The position numbers were made by a program, and so were the translations under genes. Source: Winogradskyella sp. (GTDB lineage: Bacteria > Bacteroidota > Bacteroidia > Flavobacteriales > Flavobacteriaceae). Taken from it: 45,569 nt of DNA. The DNA is taken from assembly GCF_028289625.1 (NCBI RefSeq), contig NZ_JANQOM010000047.1, forward strand, positions 1 to 45,569, in the 5' to 3' direction. Below are positions 1-8,580 of this stretch, in pieces; position 1 is the stretch's first letter, and the number at the start of each line of letters is the position of its first letter. The notes under the pieces were generated by a model that saw nothing but the letters and a program-made list of their open reading frames with translations, did not search any database and had not been told where the DNA came from.

Positions 1-26
1 ATCAATGTTTAGGACTTCTATTTCAG

Positions 27-99
27 TTGGCCTACTAGGGCTCGAACCTAGACTCTTCTGGACCAAAACCAGACGTGTTGCCAGTTACACCATAGGCCA
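27..99 (-). tRNA. tRNA-Gln (anticodon UUG)
   Basis: Read on the minus strand this folds as a cloverleaf. A 7-bp acceptor stem pairs TGGCCTA with TAGGCCA. The anticodon stem is TCTGG/CCAGA around the loop TTTTGGT, giving anticodon TTG (Gln, CAA codons). The T-arm is TAGGTTCGAGCCCTA. The CCA tail is not encoded. The discriminator is the A opposite position 27. Confidence 0.95.
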
Positions 100-157
100 A
101 TATTCCAACTGTTTGTGGGCTATACCCACTAAAGCACATCTTGTGCGAAAGCGGATG

Positions 158-188
158 CAAATTTAAAACAAAGTTTGTCTTGGGCAAA
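158..188 (-). promoter_or_regulatory. Bacteroidota-type promoter for tRNA-Gln
   Basis: On the minus strand a TTTG box (185-188) and a TAAATTTG box (158-165) are separated by 19 bp. This matches the known Bacteroidota housekeeping sigma consensus (TTTG, about 19 bp, TAnnTTTG). It would start transcription about 50 nt upstream of the mature tRNA. Apart from this promoter I see nothing else in the 190 bp between the tRNA and the next gene. Confidence 0.65.
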
Positions 189-289
189 AAAAATCTAAAA
201 AATAATCGAAATTACTTAACGTTAACTTAAAAACTTAGGCATTACTATAATAATTAGTAAATTCGCCAGCATCAATACCTAAGGTTTTT

Positions 290-3200
290 ATGACGGATTT
301 TAACTTTAAAAAGTGGAATAACATTTTAGCATGGTTTGTATTTGCTATAGCATTTATCGTCTATGCGCTCACCATAGAACCAACAGTAAGTTTTTGGGAT
401 GCTGGTGAGTATATTTTAACCTCATCAAAATTACAAGTGGGCCACCCTCCAGGAGCACCATTATTTCAAATGATGGGAGCCTTCTTTTCCATTTTTGCCT
501 TGGAACCGTCACAGATTGGTATGATTATGAATATGATGAGTGCTACTGCAAGTGCATTCACCATTCTTTTTATGTTCTGGACCATTAGTATGCTCCTAGT
601 TAAACTAGTAAAACACCATAAGGACTCAAGCTCTAGTAAAGGAATGGCTATTTTAGGTAGTGCTTTAGTGGGTAGTTTAGCTTTTACATTTACGGATTCG
701 TTTTGGTTTAATGCTGTTGAAACTGAAGTCTATGCCATGGCTACCTTAATTATGGCTGTGATGTTTTATCTCGCCTTACGTTGGGAACAGGATATGCATA
801 CACCTAGAGGAAACCGTTGGTTGATTCTCATAGCTTTTATTATTGGCCTGTCTTTTGGTGTACACTTTATGGGCCTTTTAACTATTCCTGCAATTGGTCT
901 TATTTATTATTTTAAGAATTACAAGACGATTACTGTAAAGAGCTTTATAATCGCTAATGTAGGGGCTGCAGCAATACTATTGTTTATATTTAAATTGCTG
1001 TTACCGTCAACGCTAAAATCGTTTGGATATCTAGAGGTATTCTTTGTGAATTCTATAGGTTTACCTTTCAACTCAGGTACAATCATTAATGGTTTGTTAA
1101 TAATAGGCCTATTTTATTTTTGTTTAAACTATACGCGCAAAAAAGGCTTAGTGCATATCAATACACTAGTACTCTGCCTTATGTTTATTTTTATTGGCTT
1201 CTCTTCTTGGATGATGCTACCTATAAGGGCTAATGCGAATGTAATCATTAATGAAAATAATCCTTCTGACGCTCGCGAATTGCTAGCTTATTACAATTTA
1301 GAGCAGTATCCCGAAACACATTTATTTTACGGTCCTCAATTTACTGAAATCTACTCTGGTGCAGATGAAGACGAACCTTTTGTTGATGATAAAAAGAACT
1401 ACGAGCGCGATGAAGAATTAGGCAAATATGTGATTATAAACGACTGGGAAGGCAGCAAACAAAACTATAATCACGACCATGCGTCTATCTTACCACGAAT
1501 GTGGAGTAGTGAGCATGCTGACAATTATATGATGTTTACAGGTTTAATTAACTTTAAAGTAGACCCAAATCTTCAAACCCGTGCCTTTAACGAAGCCCTA
1601 AGTGTAGGTCTAAGCGAAGATCAGGCTAGTCAATACGCACTTCAAGAAAAAAGACGCTTCGATCAAGTCGTCAGTGATTTTAGAATGCGCATAAGAAAGG
1701 GAGAAGTAGACTATGAAGATTATGACCAATTCTTAAAGCGTTATGGGCAACAATACTTAATCATAGAAAAACCCTCATTTGCAGACAATATTGCTTACAT
1801 GTTTCAATACCAGTTTGGTTACATGTATTGGCGTTACTTTATGTGGAATTTTACGGGAAGGCAAAATGATATACAGGGTAGATATGACAATTTTAATGGG
1901 AATTGGATATCGGGAATAAAATTTATTGATGAGTTGCATTTAGGCGTATCCCAAGATAATCTACAAACTGAAGTCCTTGAGAATAAAGCCAGAAACACGT
2001 ATTACTTTTTACCCCTCATACTTGGTTTAATTGGGTTTTTCTTTTTAATGTATACCGATGCTAAGCGCTTTTGGGTGCTGTTAGTATTCTTCTTGTTGAC
2101 TGGCTTAGCTATTCAATTCTATACTAATATTAGACCTTTTGAACCACGCGAACGCGATTATTCTGTTGTTGGTTCATTTTATGTATTTGCTATATGGATT
2201 GGTTTTGGAGTTTATGGCATCTATGACCTTTTAAAGTCGAGCATAAAATCAAAAGTATTGGCTCCCGCTATTACAATTGCTTGTATAATTATTGTGCCAG
2301 GAATCCTCGCTGCAAATAACTGGGATGATCATGATCGCTCAGGAAAATATACAGCCAACGCTATGGCGCGTAAGTATTTAGAGTCTTGTGCTCCTAACGC
2401 AATTCTCTTTACCATTGGCGATAATGATTCTTTCCCACTTTGGTATTTGCAAGAAATAGAGGGCGTGCGTACCGATGTGCGTGTTGTTAATACGAGCTTA
2501 TTCCAAACCGATTGGTATATAGATCAAATGAAGCGAAAGGCTTATGAAAGCGACCCTATTCCTTCACAATTAACACACAATCAGTATAGAGGTGGGAATA
2601 GAGATGTCATTATACGACGTGAAATTACCAAAGACACGCTACCAATTAAAGATTTTATGGATTTTGTCTCTAGTGAAAAACCAACAACAAAATTTAAATA
2701 TGTTGTTGAGCGACAAGGTGAAGACCCAGCACAATATCCAAGTCACATTCTTAAGACCAACTACTTCCCAACAAGGTATATCAGTGTCCCTGTAAATAAA
2801 GATGCTGTTTTAAAAAATGGTATTGTAAAACCAAAAGATGCAGATAAAATAGAAGATAATTTATATGCTGAAATTGAAGGCAGCTATATCTATAAAAACA
2901 GATTGTTGATGTTAGACATTATCGCCAACAATAATTGGGAAAGACCTATATATTTTACTGGTGGTGCTTTTGGTGAAGATGACTATGTATGGCTTAAGGA
3001 CTATTTACAGCTAGATGGTATGTGTTACAAACTAGTTCCAATTAAAACACCGGTAGACAGGGCAAATCCTTATGATATGGGTCGTGTTGACCCAGACCTA
3101 ATGTACAATATGGTAAAAGAATGGAATTGGGGCGGAAGCGGTGAAGATATCTATCACGATATTGAGAGCCGAAGAAATGGTATTACCTACAGAGGTAATT

Positions 3201-3679
3201 TGGCGCGTCTAGTCGAAGCACTTATCAATGAAGATAAATTAGACAAAGCTGAAGAAATTGCTGATTTGGCCATGGAAAAAATGCCAGTTGATAAATTTGG
3301 ATTCCATTCGCTTCTAGAACCTTACATTAGTGCTTATTATGAAATCGGCAATGTTGAAAAAGGTCGGGCGCTTTATAAAGATGTCTCTAAAATTTATCAA
3401 GACAACCTTATTTATTACGGTGGATTAGATGAAGATGACCAAATAAGTATCATAGAAGATATTTACCTAGATATCCAAAGATATAGGGCTCTTGTAGATA
3501 TTTTAATCATCTATAATGATAAGGATTTTGCTCTTGAAGAAACTAAGAAATTTAATAGTTATCTGAGTTTACTTGACGTGATGAGTGGTTCTGAAGAAGA
3601 ATTTGAGCCAAGAGAGGATATTGATATTAATGAAATTTTAAACGATAGCCTTCAAGATTCAATAGCGCCAGAAGAATAG
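290..3679 (+). CDS. DUF2723 multi-pass membrane protein, probable GT-C-type glycosyltransferase
   Basis: A 1129-residue protein with many hydrophobic segments in its first ~300 residues and again at about 565-700, followed by a long soluble C-terminal part that ends in an acidic tail. Just after the first membrane span, D37 and E40 sit in FWDAGE and are followed by GHPPGAP (51-57). This is the DUF2723 signature and resembles the acidic first-loop motif of GT-C O-mannosyltransferases. DUF2723 includes animal TMEM260, described as a protein O-mannosyltransferase, so a lipid-phosphate-sugar-dependent transferase acting on exported proteins is the best guess. The Bacteroidota members are large and poorly characterised. 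The C-terminal helical region (about 980-1090) looks TPR-like. The deacetylase gene follows after 5 bp, so the two are probably co-transcribed. Family is certain; function is inferred. Confidence 0.9.
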   Translation: MTDFNFKKWNNILAWFVFAIAFIVYALTIEPTVSFWDAGEYILTSSKLQVGHPPGAPLFQMMGAFFSIFALEPSQIGMIMNMMSATASAFTILFMFWTISMLLVKLVKHHKDSSSSKGMAILGSALVGSLAFTFTDSFWFNAVETEVYAMATLIMAVMFYLALRWEQDMHTPRGNRWLILIAFIIGLSFGVHFMGLLTIPAIGLIYYFKNYKTITVKSFIIANVGAAAILLFIFKLLLPSTLKSFGYLEVFFVNSIGLPFNSGTIINGLLIIGLFYFCLNYTRKKGLVHINTLVLCLMFIFIGFSSWMMLPIRANANVIINENNPSDARELLAYYNLEQYPETHLFYGPQFTEIYSGADEDEPFVDDKKNYERDEELGKYVIINDWEGSKQNYNHDHASILPRMWSSEHADNYMMFTGLINFKVDPNLQTRAFNEALSVGLSEDQASQYALQEKRRFDQVVSDFRMRIRKGEVDYEDYDQFLKRYGQQYLIIEKPSFADNIAYMFQYQFGYMYWRYFMWNFTGRQNDIQGRYDNFNGNWISGIKFIDELHLGVSQDNLQTEVLENKARNTYYFLPLILGLIGFFFLMYTDAKRFWVLLVFFLLTGLAIQFYTNIRPFEPRERDYSVVGSFYVFAIWIGFGVYGIYDLLKSSIKSKVLAPAITIACIIIVPGILAANNWDDHDRSGKYTANAMARKYLESCAPNAILFTIGDNDSFPLWYLQEIEGVRTDVRVVNTSLFQTDWYIDQMKRKAYESDPIPSQLTHNQYRGGNRDVIIRREITKDTLPIKDFMDFVSSEKPTTKFKYVVERQGEDPAQYPSHILKTNYFPTRYISVPVNKDAVLKNGIVKPKDADKIEDNLYAEIEGSYIYKNRLLMLDIIANNNWERPIYFTGGAFGEDDYVWLKDYLQLDGMCYKLVPIKTPVDRANPYDMGRVDPDLMYNMVKEWNWGGSGEDIYHDIESRRNGITYRGNLARLVEALINEDKLDKAEEIADLAMEKMPVDKFGFHSLLEPYISAYYEIGNVEKGRALYKDVSKIYQDNLIYYGGLDEDDQISIIEDIYLDIQRYRALVDILIIYNDKDFALEETKKFNSYLSLLDVMSGSEEEFEPREDIDINEILNDSLQDSIAPEE

Positions 3680-3684
3680 AGCCC

Positions 3685-4368
3685 ATGAAAATCATTCCTG
3701 CAAAAACACCTGGATTTGTAAAAACACTATTCCCAAATTTTGTCTGGAATGTTAATACAAGCGACAAAGAACTCTTCCTTACTTTTGATGACGGCCCTAC
3801 ACCCGAAATTACTGAGTGGGTGCTTCAAACACTTAGGCAATATAATGCCAAGGCCACATTTTTCTGTATTGGGAAGAATATAGAATCGAATCCAGAAATT
3901 TTTCAAAACATATTAAAAGACAGTCACAGTATTGGCAACCATACCTACGACCATCTAAAAGGATGGAAAACAAAAACCAAAGTATATGTCGGCAATACGG
4001 AACTAGCAGATTCTGTAATTGCATTTCAAGTTCAAAACTCAATAGTCCCTAATGCCCATAATTTAGAAGTACTAAAGCTTTTTAGACCACCCTATGGAAA
4101 GTTTAAAACTAAACAAAGCAAAAAAATTCAAAAACTGGGTTATAGAATTATACTTTGGGATGTGCTTTCTTATGATTGGGATAAGACAGTAAGTGAAGAA
4201 ACCTGTTTCAAAAATGTTATTTCTGCTACAAAAGAAGGTAGTATTATCGTATTTCACGATAGTGTAAAAGCCTCGCGAAACTTAAAATATTCCCTACCTA
4301 AAGTATTGGATTATTATAACGAAAAGGGTTATGTATTTAAGGCTCTCTCTAAACGTACTCTTGGATAA
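3685..4368 (+). CDS. Polysaccharide deacetylase family protein (NodB homology domain)
   Basis: A 227-residue CE4-type NodB fold. All expected motifs are visible: TFDDGPT with D35/D36 (general base and metal ligand), the metal-binding HTYDH (H86, H90), RPPYG (R134-G138), a LWDVLSYDWD block, and the C-terminal IIVFHDS containing the catalytic histidine. Such enzymes remove N-acetyl (or O-acetyl) groups from GlcNAc-containing glycans such as peptidoglycan or exopolysaccharide. No clear signal peptide is seen, so location is uncertain. It lies 5 bp after the DUF2723 gene, which suggests a joint role in glycan assembly or modification. Its last 20 bp overlap, tail to tail, the 3' end of the thioredoxin-fold gene on the other strand. 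Confidence 0.92.
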   Translation: MKIIPAKTPGFVKTLFPNFVWNVNTSDKELFLTFDDGPTPEITEWVLQTLRQYNAKATFFCIGKNIESNPEIFQNILKDSHSIGNHTYDHLKGWKTKTKVYVGNTELADSVIAFQVQNSIVPNAHNLEVLKLFRPPYGKFKTKQSKKIQKLGYRIILWDVLSYDWDKTVSEETCFKNVISATKEGSIIVFHDSVKASRNLKYSLPKVLDYYNEKGYVFKALSKRTLG

Positions 4369-4645
4369 TACCAATTAAGGTATCGGCATCTTTCTCACCG
4401 CTATGACGCCATTTCATTTCACCATTTTTGTAGATAATCAATGTTGGTAAACCTTTGACACGAAGCGCTTCGGCCAATTCTTTATTTTTATCCACATCAA
4501 TTTTAATGACTTTAGCTTTGTCACCTAGAGCAGCTGCCACATCACGTAATATTGCATGCATTGCAACGGACTGGTCGTTCCATTCCGTGTAGAAGTCTAA
4601 TAGCACCGGAATATCGACATCTATTAATTCCCCAAATTTTGACAT
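4349..4645 (-). CDS. Thioredoxin-fold protein lacking the CxxC active site
   Basis: A 98-residue protein of typical thioredoxin length and pattern: the beta-strand VLLDFYTEW, a long helix, VIKIDVDKN, the cis-proline loop KGLPTLIIYKNGE, and a C-terminal helix. The place of the usual WCGPC is WNDQS, and the protein contains no cysteine at all. It therefore cannot do dithiol-disulfide exchange. A binding, chaperone or scaffold role, or a bacillithiol-independent adaptor role, is possible but unproven. It has no signal peptide and is predicted cytosolic. It is apparently monocistronic with its own TAnnTTTG promoter box. Its 3' end overlaps the convergent deacetylase gene by 20 bp. Confidence 0.88.
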   Translation of the reverse strand: MSKFGELIDVDIPVLLDFYTEWNDQSVAMHAILRDVAAALGDKAKVIKIDVDKNKELAEALRVKGLPTLIIYKNGEMKWRHSGEKDADTLIGIIQEYV

Positions 4646-4674
4646 ACCTTATTGTTTTAGTCAAATGCGCTACA

Positions 4675-4682
4675 CAAACCTA
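4675..4682 (-). promoter_or_regulatory. -7 box of the thioredoxin-fold gene
   Basis: TAGGTTTG on the minus strand is a perfect TAnnTTTG match about 30 bp upstream of the start codon. The expected -33 box is only T-rich (TTTT), so the call rests mostly on the -7 element. Confidence 0.4.
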
Positions 4683-4752
4683 CACAAAATTTTTATAGAA
4701 AAAATCTAGTTAGTTTGTAATGAGCCACATAAAAATAAACAATTGTTAGCAA

Positions 4753-5997
4753 TTAAGCCTCCTTTGCCTGTTTTTTAAGCTCTATCACTGTTATTTCTGG
4801 CCATATTCCTACCCTACCAGGAAAAGCCAAATAACCGAATCCACGATTGACATTAATATATTGTCCTAATGCTTCATAAATTCCTGCCCACTGTTTGTAT
4901 CGCCATTTCACAGGACTCCATTTAAACCATCCTGGAATTTCGATTCCAAATTGCATACCATGTGTATGACCACTTAAGGTTAAGTGGTAATGGTAGTCAT
5001 TGTTTACAACCTCGGCATCCCAATGGCTAGGGTCGTGGCTCAACAAAATTTTAAAATCGCCTTTATCAACATGACTCGACGCTTTCTTTAAATCCCCAGC
5101 TTTTTTAAAGCCTCCTTTCCCCCAATTCTCTACACCTATAATAGCTATACGCTGCCCATTTTTTTCGATGAATCGGTTTTCATTTAATAGCAAGTTAAAA
5201 CCTATATCTTTTTGAAGTGCTTTTAAATCCTCAAGATTTTGTTTTTTATCGGCTTCTGAATTCCAGCTTACATAATCACCGTAATCATGATTTCCTAATA
5301 CCGAGTACAAACCATCTTTGGCCTTCAATTTTTTGAAAATATCAACATATGGCAAAAGCTCTTCAGCCTTATTATTAACCATGTCACCAGTAAACAAAAT
5401 AACATCACTCTCTTGCTCATTGATAAGATCAATAGCATATTCTACTTTATTGATATTATCAAAACTGCCTGAATGCACATCGCTAATCTGTGTCAGTTTA
5501 TAACCATCAAAAGCTTCGGGTAAATCTTCAAAATGAAGTGTGTATTTTAAAACTTTAAAGTTGTATTTGCCTTTATACATACCATACAGTATAGAAGTAA
5601 AAGGAATTGCTGCTAGTCCTAAAGCAATTTGGCTAATAAACTTTCTTCTTGCCGGGAAATGTCTTATTTGGTTACCGCTTGCACTATCATCTTGCATAAA
5701 ATAGCTGTAAATCCCTTGTGGTATTCTAAAGACATCTTCGGTAAACATTATCGCGATCAATATCAGCTTTGGAACAACAAGTGCTATTAAGAAGCCAACG
5801 GCAAAAGAATTAGCCTGAGAAAAACCATTGCTTCTATTAAAACCGAAAAACTGAAAAATAAAATTTCCAATGACTACAATGGTAAACAACCAATACAGGG
5901 CATACCACCAATTATTTTTGGTTATCGTTTTTAAAGATTGAAAAGCATAATAATCTGCTACGCCAATGATTAAAATAAAGATTATCCAGCGAATCAT
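4753..5997 (-). CDS. Membrane-anchored calcineurin-like metallophosphoesterase
   Basis: A 414-residue protein. The N-terminal 140 residues contain about four membrane segments, including one just after an ARRKFI stretch (116-121). The rest is a calcineurin-like phosphoesterase: ISDVHSG (D173, H175), TGDMVNN (D205), LGNHDYGDY (N236, H237), LLSHDPSHWD (H321) and LSGHTHGMQFG (H344, H346), so all five metal-ligand blocks are intact. This is the YaeI/YkuE-like group, whose better known relatives hydrolyse UDP-diacylglucosamine or other phosphodiesters at the inner membrane. The exact substrate cannot be read from the sequence. It lies downstream of and in the same orientation as the beta-mannosidase gene, but a perfect -7 box in the 42-bp gap suggests independent expression. 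Confidence 0.9.
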   Translation of the reverse strand: MIRWIIFILIIGVADYYAFQSLKTITKNNWWYALYWLFTIVVIGNFIFQFFGFNRSNGFSQANSFAVGFLIALVVPKLILIAIMFTEDVFRIPQGIYSYFMQDDSASGNQIRHFPARRKFISQIALGLAAIPFTSILYGMYKGKYNFKVLKYTLHFEDLPEAFDGYKLTQISDVHSGSFDNINKVEYAIDLINEQESDVILFTGDMVNNKAEELLPYVDIFKKLKAKDGLYSVLGNHDYGDYVSWNSEADKKQNLEDLKALQKDIGFNLLLNENRFIEKNGQRIAIIGVENWGKGGFKKAGDLKKASSHVDKGDFKILLSHDPSHWDAEVVNNDYHYHLTLSGHTHGMQFGIEIPGWFKWSPVKWRYKQWAGIYEALGQYINVNRGFGYLAFPGRVGIWPEITVIELKKQAKEA

Positions 5998-6014
5998 AGA
6001 ATTCTTTTAATTGC

Positions 6015-6022
6015 CAAAGTTA
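6015..6022 (-). promoter_or_regulatory. -7 box upstream of the metallophosphoesterase
   Basis: TAACTTTG on the minus strand matches TAnnTTTG exactly and lies 17 bp upstream of the start codon, inside the 42-bp gap after the beta-mannosidase stop. No convincing -33 TTG was found at the expected distance. Confidence 0.4.
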
Positions 6023-6039
6023 AGCATCTGCTTTTCGAC

Positions 6040-8580
6040 TTATCTTATGAAATTGTTAAAGCTTACCACCTTGAGTTTCTCAAGCGTCTTTGATTCAGTC
6101 TTAAAGTAAATAGTCATCGTTTTGTTAGGAGGCAGATTGAAAAAGTTATTGGTGAAGAATCCCTTGTTAGTGGTTGAGAGAAAAACATCTTTTTGAAATA
6201 TCTCACTAAAAAGTTCTATGGCAAAACCATCTTCAGTCGGGTTTGTTTGCCATTTTATAGCGTCATTTTTCAATCTTAGTTCTTTTGGTCTCACAAAGAA
6301 AAAATGTTCTTCAACGCTATTAAAACTGACCTCAAGATAAATCTCATTTTTGGGAAAGTCAATATCGGATAACGGTATTTTATATTTAGCTTGACTTGAA
6401 TTCGCCTTAACCGTAACTTCCCGTAAATCTTTCCACAAGACTTTACCCTTAAAATCTTTGATGGATACCCAAAGTTTGTCCTTTATCTTGTCTAAGCCAT
6501 CATTGACAATCCATGTTTTTAAAGTGTCATTTTCAACTTTTGAAGAAATCAAAATATTGTTGAAAGCCCGTTTTAGCTTGTATTGCAAGGCCTTCCAGTT
6601 TCCAAAATGATCAATACTACTCCAAGATACCGCTGGCCAGCAATCGTTAAATTGCCAGTATAAGGCACCCATATTGTAGGGTTTAGCGCGTCTATGTGCT
6701 TCTATTCCTTTTATAATGCCATGGGCTTGTAACAGCTGACTCATATAAACATAATCTTCTGCACTTCGACTGCGCTCCGTGTACATATCTGGCATCGGAA
6801 AATCGCGCTGCATGTAGTCTTCAATAAGCTGAAAACCTCTAACATGCTTTTGATGGTTCTTAAACCCTTCAGAAGTAATATTTAAAGCATCATTTTGATT
6901 TATAAATCGTATGGCTTCATAGCTTGGAAAGGATTGAAATCCAAATTCGCTCATAAATCGAGGTACGCTTTCTTCTAAATGCTCAAAAGGGTAGGCATCG
7001 TGCCAAATCCACCAATCGTGAGCATCACCTTCAGTTTTATATTTTGGATTACCTCTACCGTACTTCGGTGAACTTTCCCAATAATGTGTATCCGTCAACT
7101 TAGATACAGTTATAGGCAAAATTGAATCAAAAACCTTGAGATAATTATTCCAGATTTCGTCTTTCTCTTTATTACTTCTGTTAGCTTGCCAGCCCCAACG
7201 ATGCCAGCCTTCAGAGTTTTCATTATTACCACACCATAATGCTAATGACGCATAATTTCTTAATCGCTTCACTTGTTGTTCGGCTTCGTATTGTACATTT
7301 TCTAAAAAACCACTATCCCCTGGATACATGGCACAGGCAAACATAAAATCTTGCCACACCAAAATACCTTTTTCATCACATAGCTCATAAAAAATATCAT
7401 TCTCATAAATCCCACCTCCCCAGACTCTAAGCATATTCATATTTGAACTCACGACATCATTCAACAACTTTTCATAATGTGCATTTGTTACCTTATTTTG
7501 AAAACTATGCTGTGGGATGTAATTGGCGCCTTTGGCATATACAGGCACATCATTCACCTTAAAATAAAAAGATTCTCCTATACTATCTTTCTCTGTAATT
7601 AGCGCGATGGTTCTGAGGCCTTTTTTAACTGAAATACTGTCCAGAATTCTTCGACCATCCTTTACCAAAACTTTGATATTATACAAATTGGGCTTACCTA
7701 TGTTATGCGGCCACCAAAGTTTTGGGTCTTTGATTATTAGCGGAATCCATGTCGGGATAAGTGGATTCGGTTTTTTGAACTCAAAATTTAAACTATCATT
7801 GACATAGATTTCATAAGTATATTCAGAATTCAATACGCCAAAATCTATAAGTAACTCTGCTTTATTCTTTTCAATTCCAAGTTGTTTTATATTAATGTCT
7901 TTTAGTCTAACATCATTCCAACTTACCAGTTTTATAGGTTTCCAAATTCCACTTGTATTTAATTTTGGTCCCCAATCCCAACCGTATTGAAATTGTGCCT
8001 TACGTGTAAAAATGCGATTGCCTTCAGGTAATTCATAACGTAACTTTTCCTTTTCAGTTTCTTCATATTTAGAGGTCTTCTCAAAAACCAAACGCAACTC
8101 ATTTTCACTTTTGAACAAGGATTTGACATCCACATCCCAAGCTCTAAAGGCATTGTTAGCCTTTAAGATCAAGCTGTCATTCAAATATACCGAGGCATAA
8201 GTGTCTAAGCCTTCAAAATTGAGTTCGAGATGCTTTCTTTCAAGAATTTCTTTGTCGAGATGAAATGTGGTTTTATACTCCCAATCCACTCCCGAAACCC
8301 ATTGTACCTTTTTTTCATTATCACCAATAAATGGGTCTTCTATTAAATTATTATCCAATAAATCAGTAAACACATTTCCAGGAACTGTTGCGGGATACCA
8401 AACCGAATCATTCACTGTTTTGAATTGCCAATCTTGATTGATTTCTATGGTAATGGGCACATCATGCTTAGGTTGGCAACTAAAACAAATCAAAACCAAT
8501 ATCAATAAAGACCTTTCGACTGCACTTCGACTCTGCTCAGTGACCACGCTCAAGGTGACAGAATAAATGTTATATAGCAT
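6040..8580 (-). CDS. GH2 beta-mannosidase, exported lipoprotein
   Basis: An 846-residue GH2 enzyme of the beta-mannosidase subfamily. It has an N-terminal jelly-roll (about 48-220), an immunoglobulin-like domain (about 225-330), a TIM barrel (about 335-680) and C-terminal beta domains. The acid/base E454 lies in WCGNNENSEGWH and the nucleophile E545 in RFMSEFGFQS. It removes the single beta-1,4-mannose of the N-glycan core, or non-reducing mannose from manno-oligosaccharides. The hydrophobic LLILVLICFSC with lipobox C35 marks a lipoprotein. The residues before it (about 10-23) are encoded by a dispersed repeat, so the original signal-peptide start has apparently been rebuilt. A second copy of the repeat adds TERSRSA at 601-607. 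The start at 8580 overlaps the cutC stop by 11 bp, suggesting translational coupling. Confidence 0.93.
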   Translation of the reverse strand: MLYNIYSVTLSVVTEQSRSAVERSLLILVLICFSCQPKHDVPITIEINQDWQFKTVNDSVWYPATVPGNVFTDLLDNNLIEDPFIGDNEKKVQWVSGVDWEYKTTFHLDKEILERKHLELNFEGLDTYASVYLNDSLILKANNAFRAWDVDVKSLFKSENELRLVFEKTSKYEETEKEKLRYELPEGNRIFTRKAQFQYGWDWGPKLNTSGIWKPIKLVSWNDVRLKDINIKQLGIEKNKAELLIDFGVLNSEYTYEIYVNDSLNFEFKKPNPLIPTWIPLIIKDPKLWWPHNIGKPNLYNIKVLVKDGRRILDSISVKKGLRTIALITEKDSIGESFYFKVNDVPVYAKGANYIPQHSFQNKVTNAHYEKLLNDVVSSNMNMLRVWGGGIYENDIFYELCDEKGILVWQDFMFACAMYPGDSGFLENVQYEAEQQVKRLRNYASLALWCGNNENSEGWHRWGWQANRSNKEKDEIWNNYLKVFDSILPITVSKLTDTHYWESSPKYGRGNPKYKTEGDAHDWWIWHDAYPFEHLEESVPRFMSEFGFQSFPSYEAIRFINQNDALNITSEGFKNHQKHVRGFQLIEDYMQRDFPMPDMYTERSRSAEDYVYMSQLLQAHGIIKGIEAHRRAKPYNMGALYWQFNDCWPAVSWSSIDHFGNWKALQYKLKRAFNNILISSKVENDTLKTWIVNDGLDKIKDKLWVSIKDFKGKVLWKDLREVTVKANSSQAKYKIPLSDIDFPKNEIYLEVSFNSVEEHFFFVRPKELRLKNDAIKWQTNPTEDGFAIELFSEIFQKDVFLSTTNKGFFTNNFFNLPPNKTMTIYFKTESKTLEKLKVVSFNNFIR
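6761..6781 (-). repeat. Dispersed repeat copy inside the beta-mannosidase gene
   Basis: On the minus strand the stretch matches the copy at the gene's 5' end at 18 of 21 positions (core AGTCGAAGTGCAG). It is in frame and encodes TERSRSA between MPDMY and EDYVYMSQLL. In beta-mannosidases the latter block normally follows closely after the preceding proline motif. The two GH2 copies are read in the same frame. Confidence 0.7.
8514..8560 (-). repeat. Dispersed repeat at the 5' end of the beta-mannosidase gene
   Basis: A compound repeat read on the minus strand as TGTCACCTTGAGCG, then GGTCACTGAGC, then AGTCGAAGTGC and AGTCGAAAGG. It contains the core also seen at 6761-6781, in reverse orientation at 23581-23604, and as a relic near 17101. 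This class of short GTCGAAG-containing repeat is common in Flavobacteria, usually between genes. Here it is translated as part of the signal-peptide region (VTEQSRSAVER). Confidence 0.7.
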
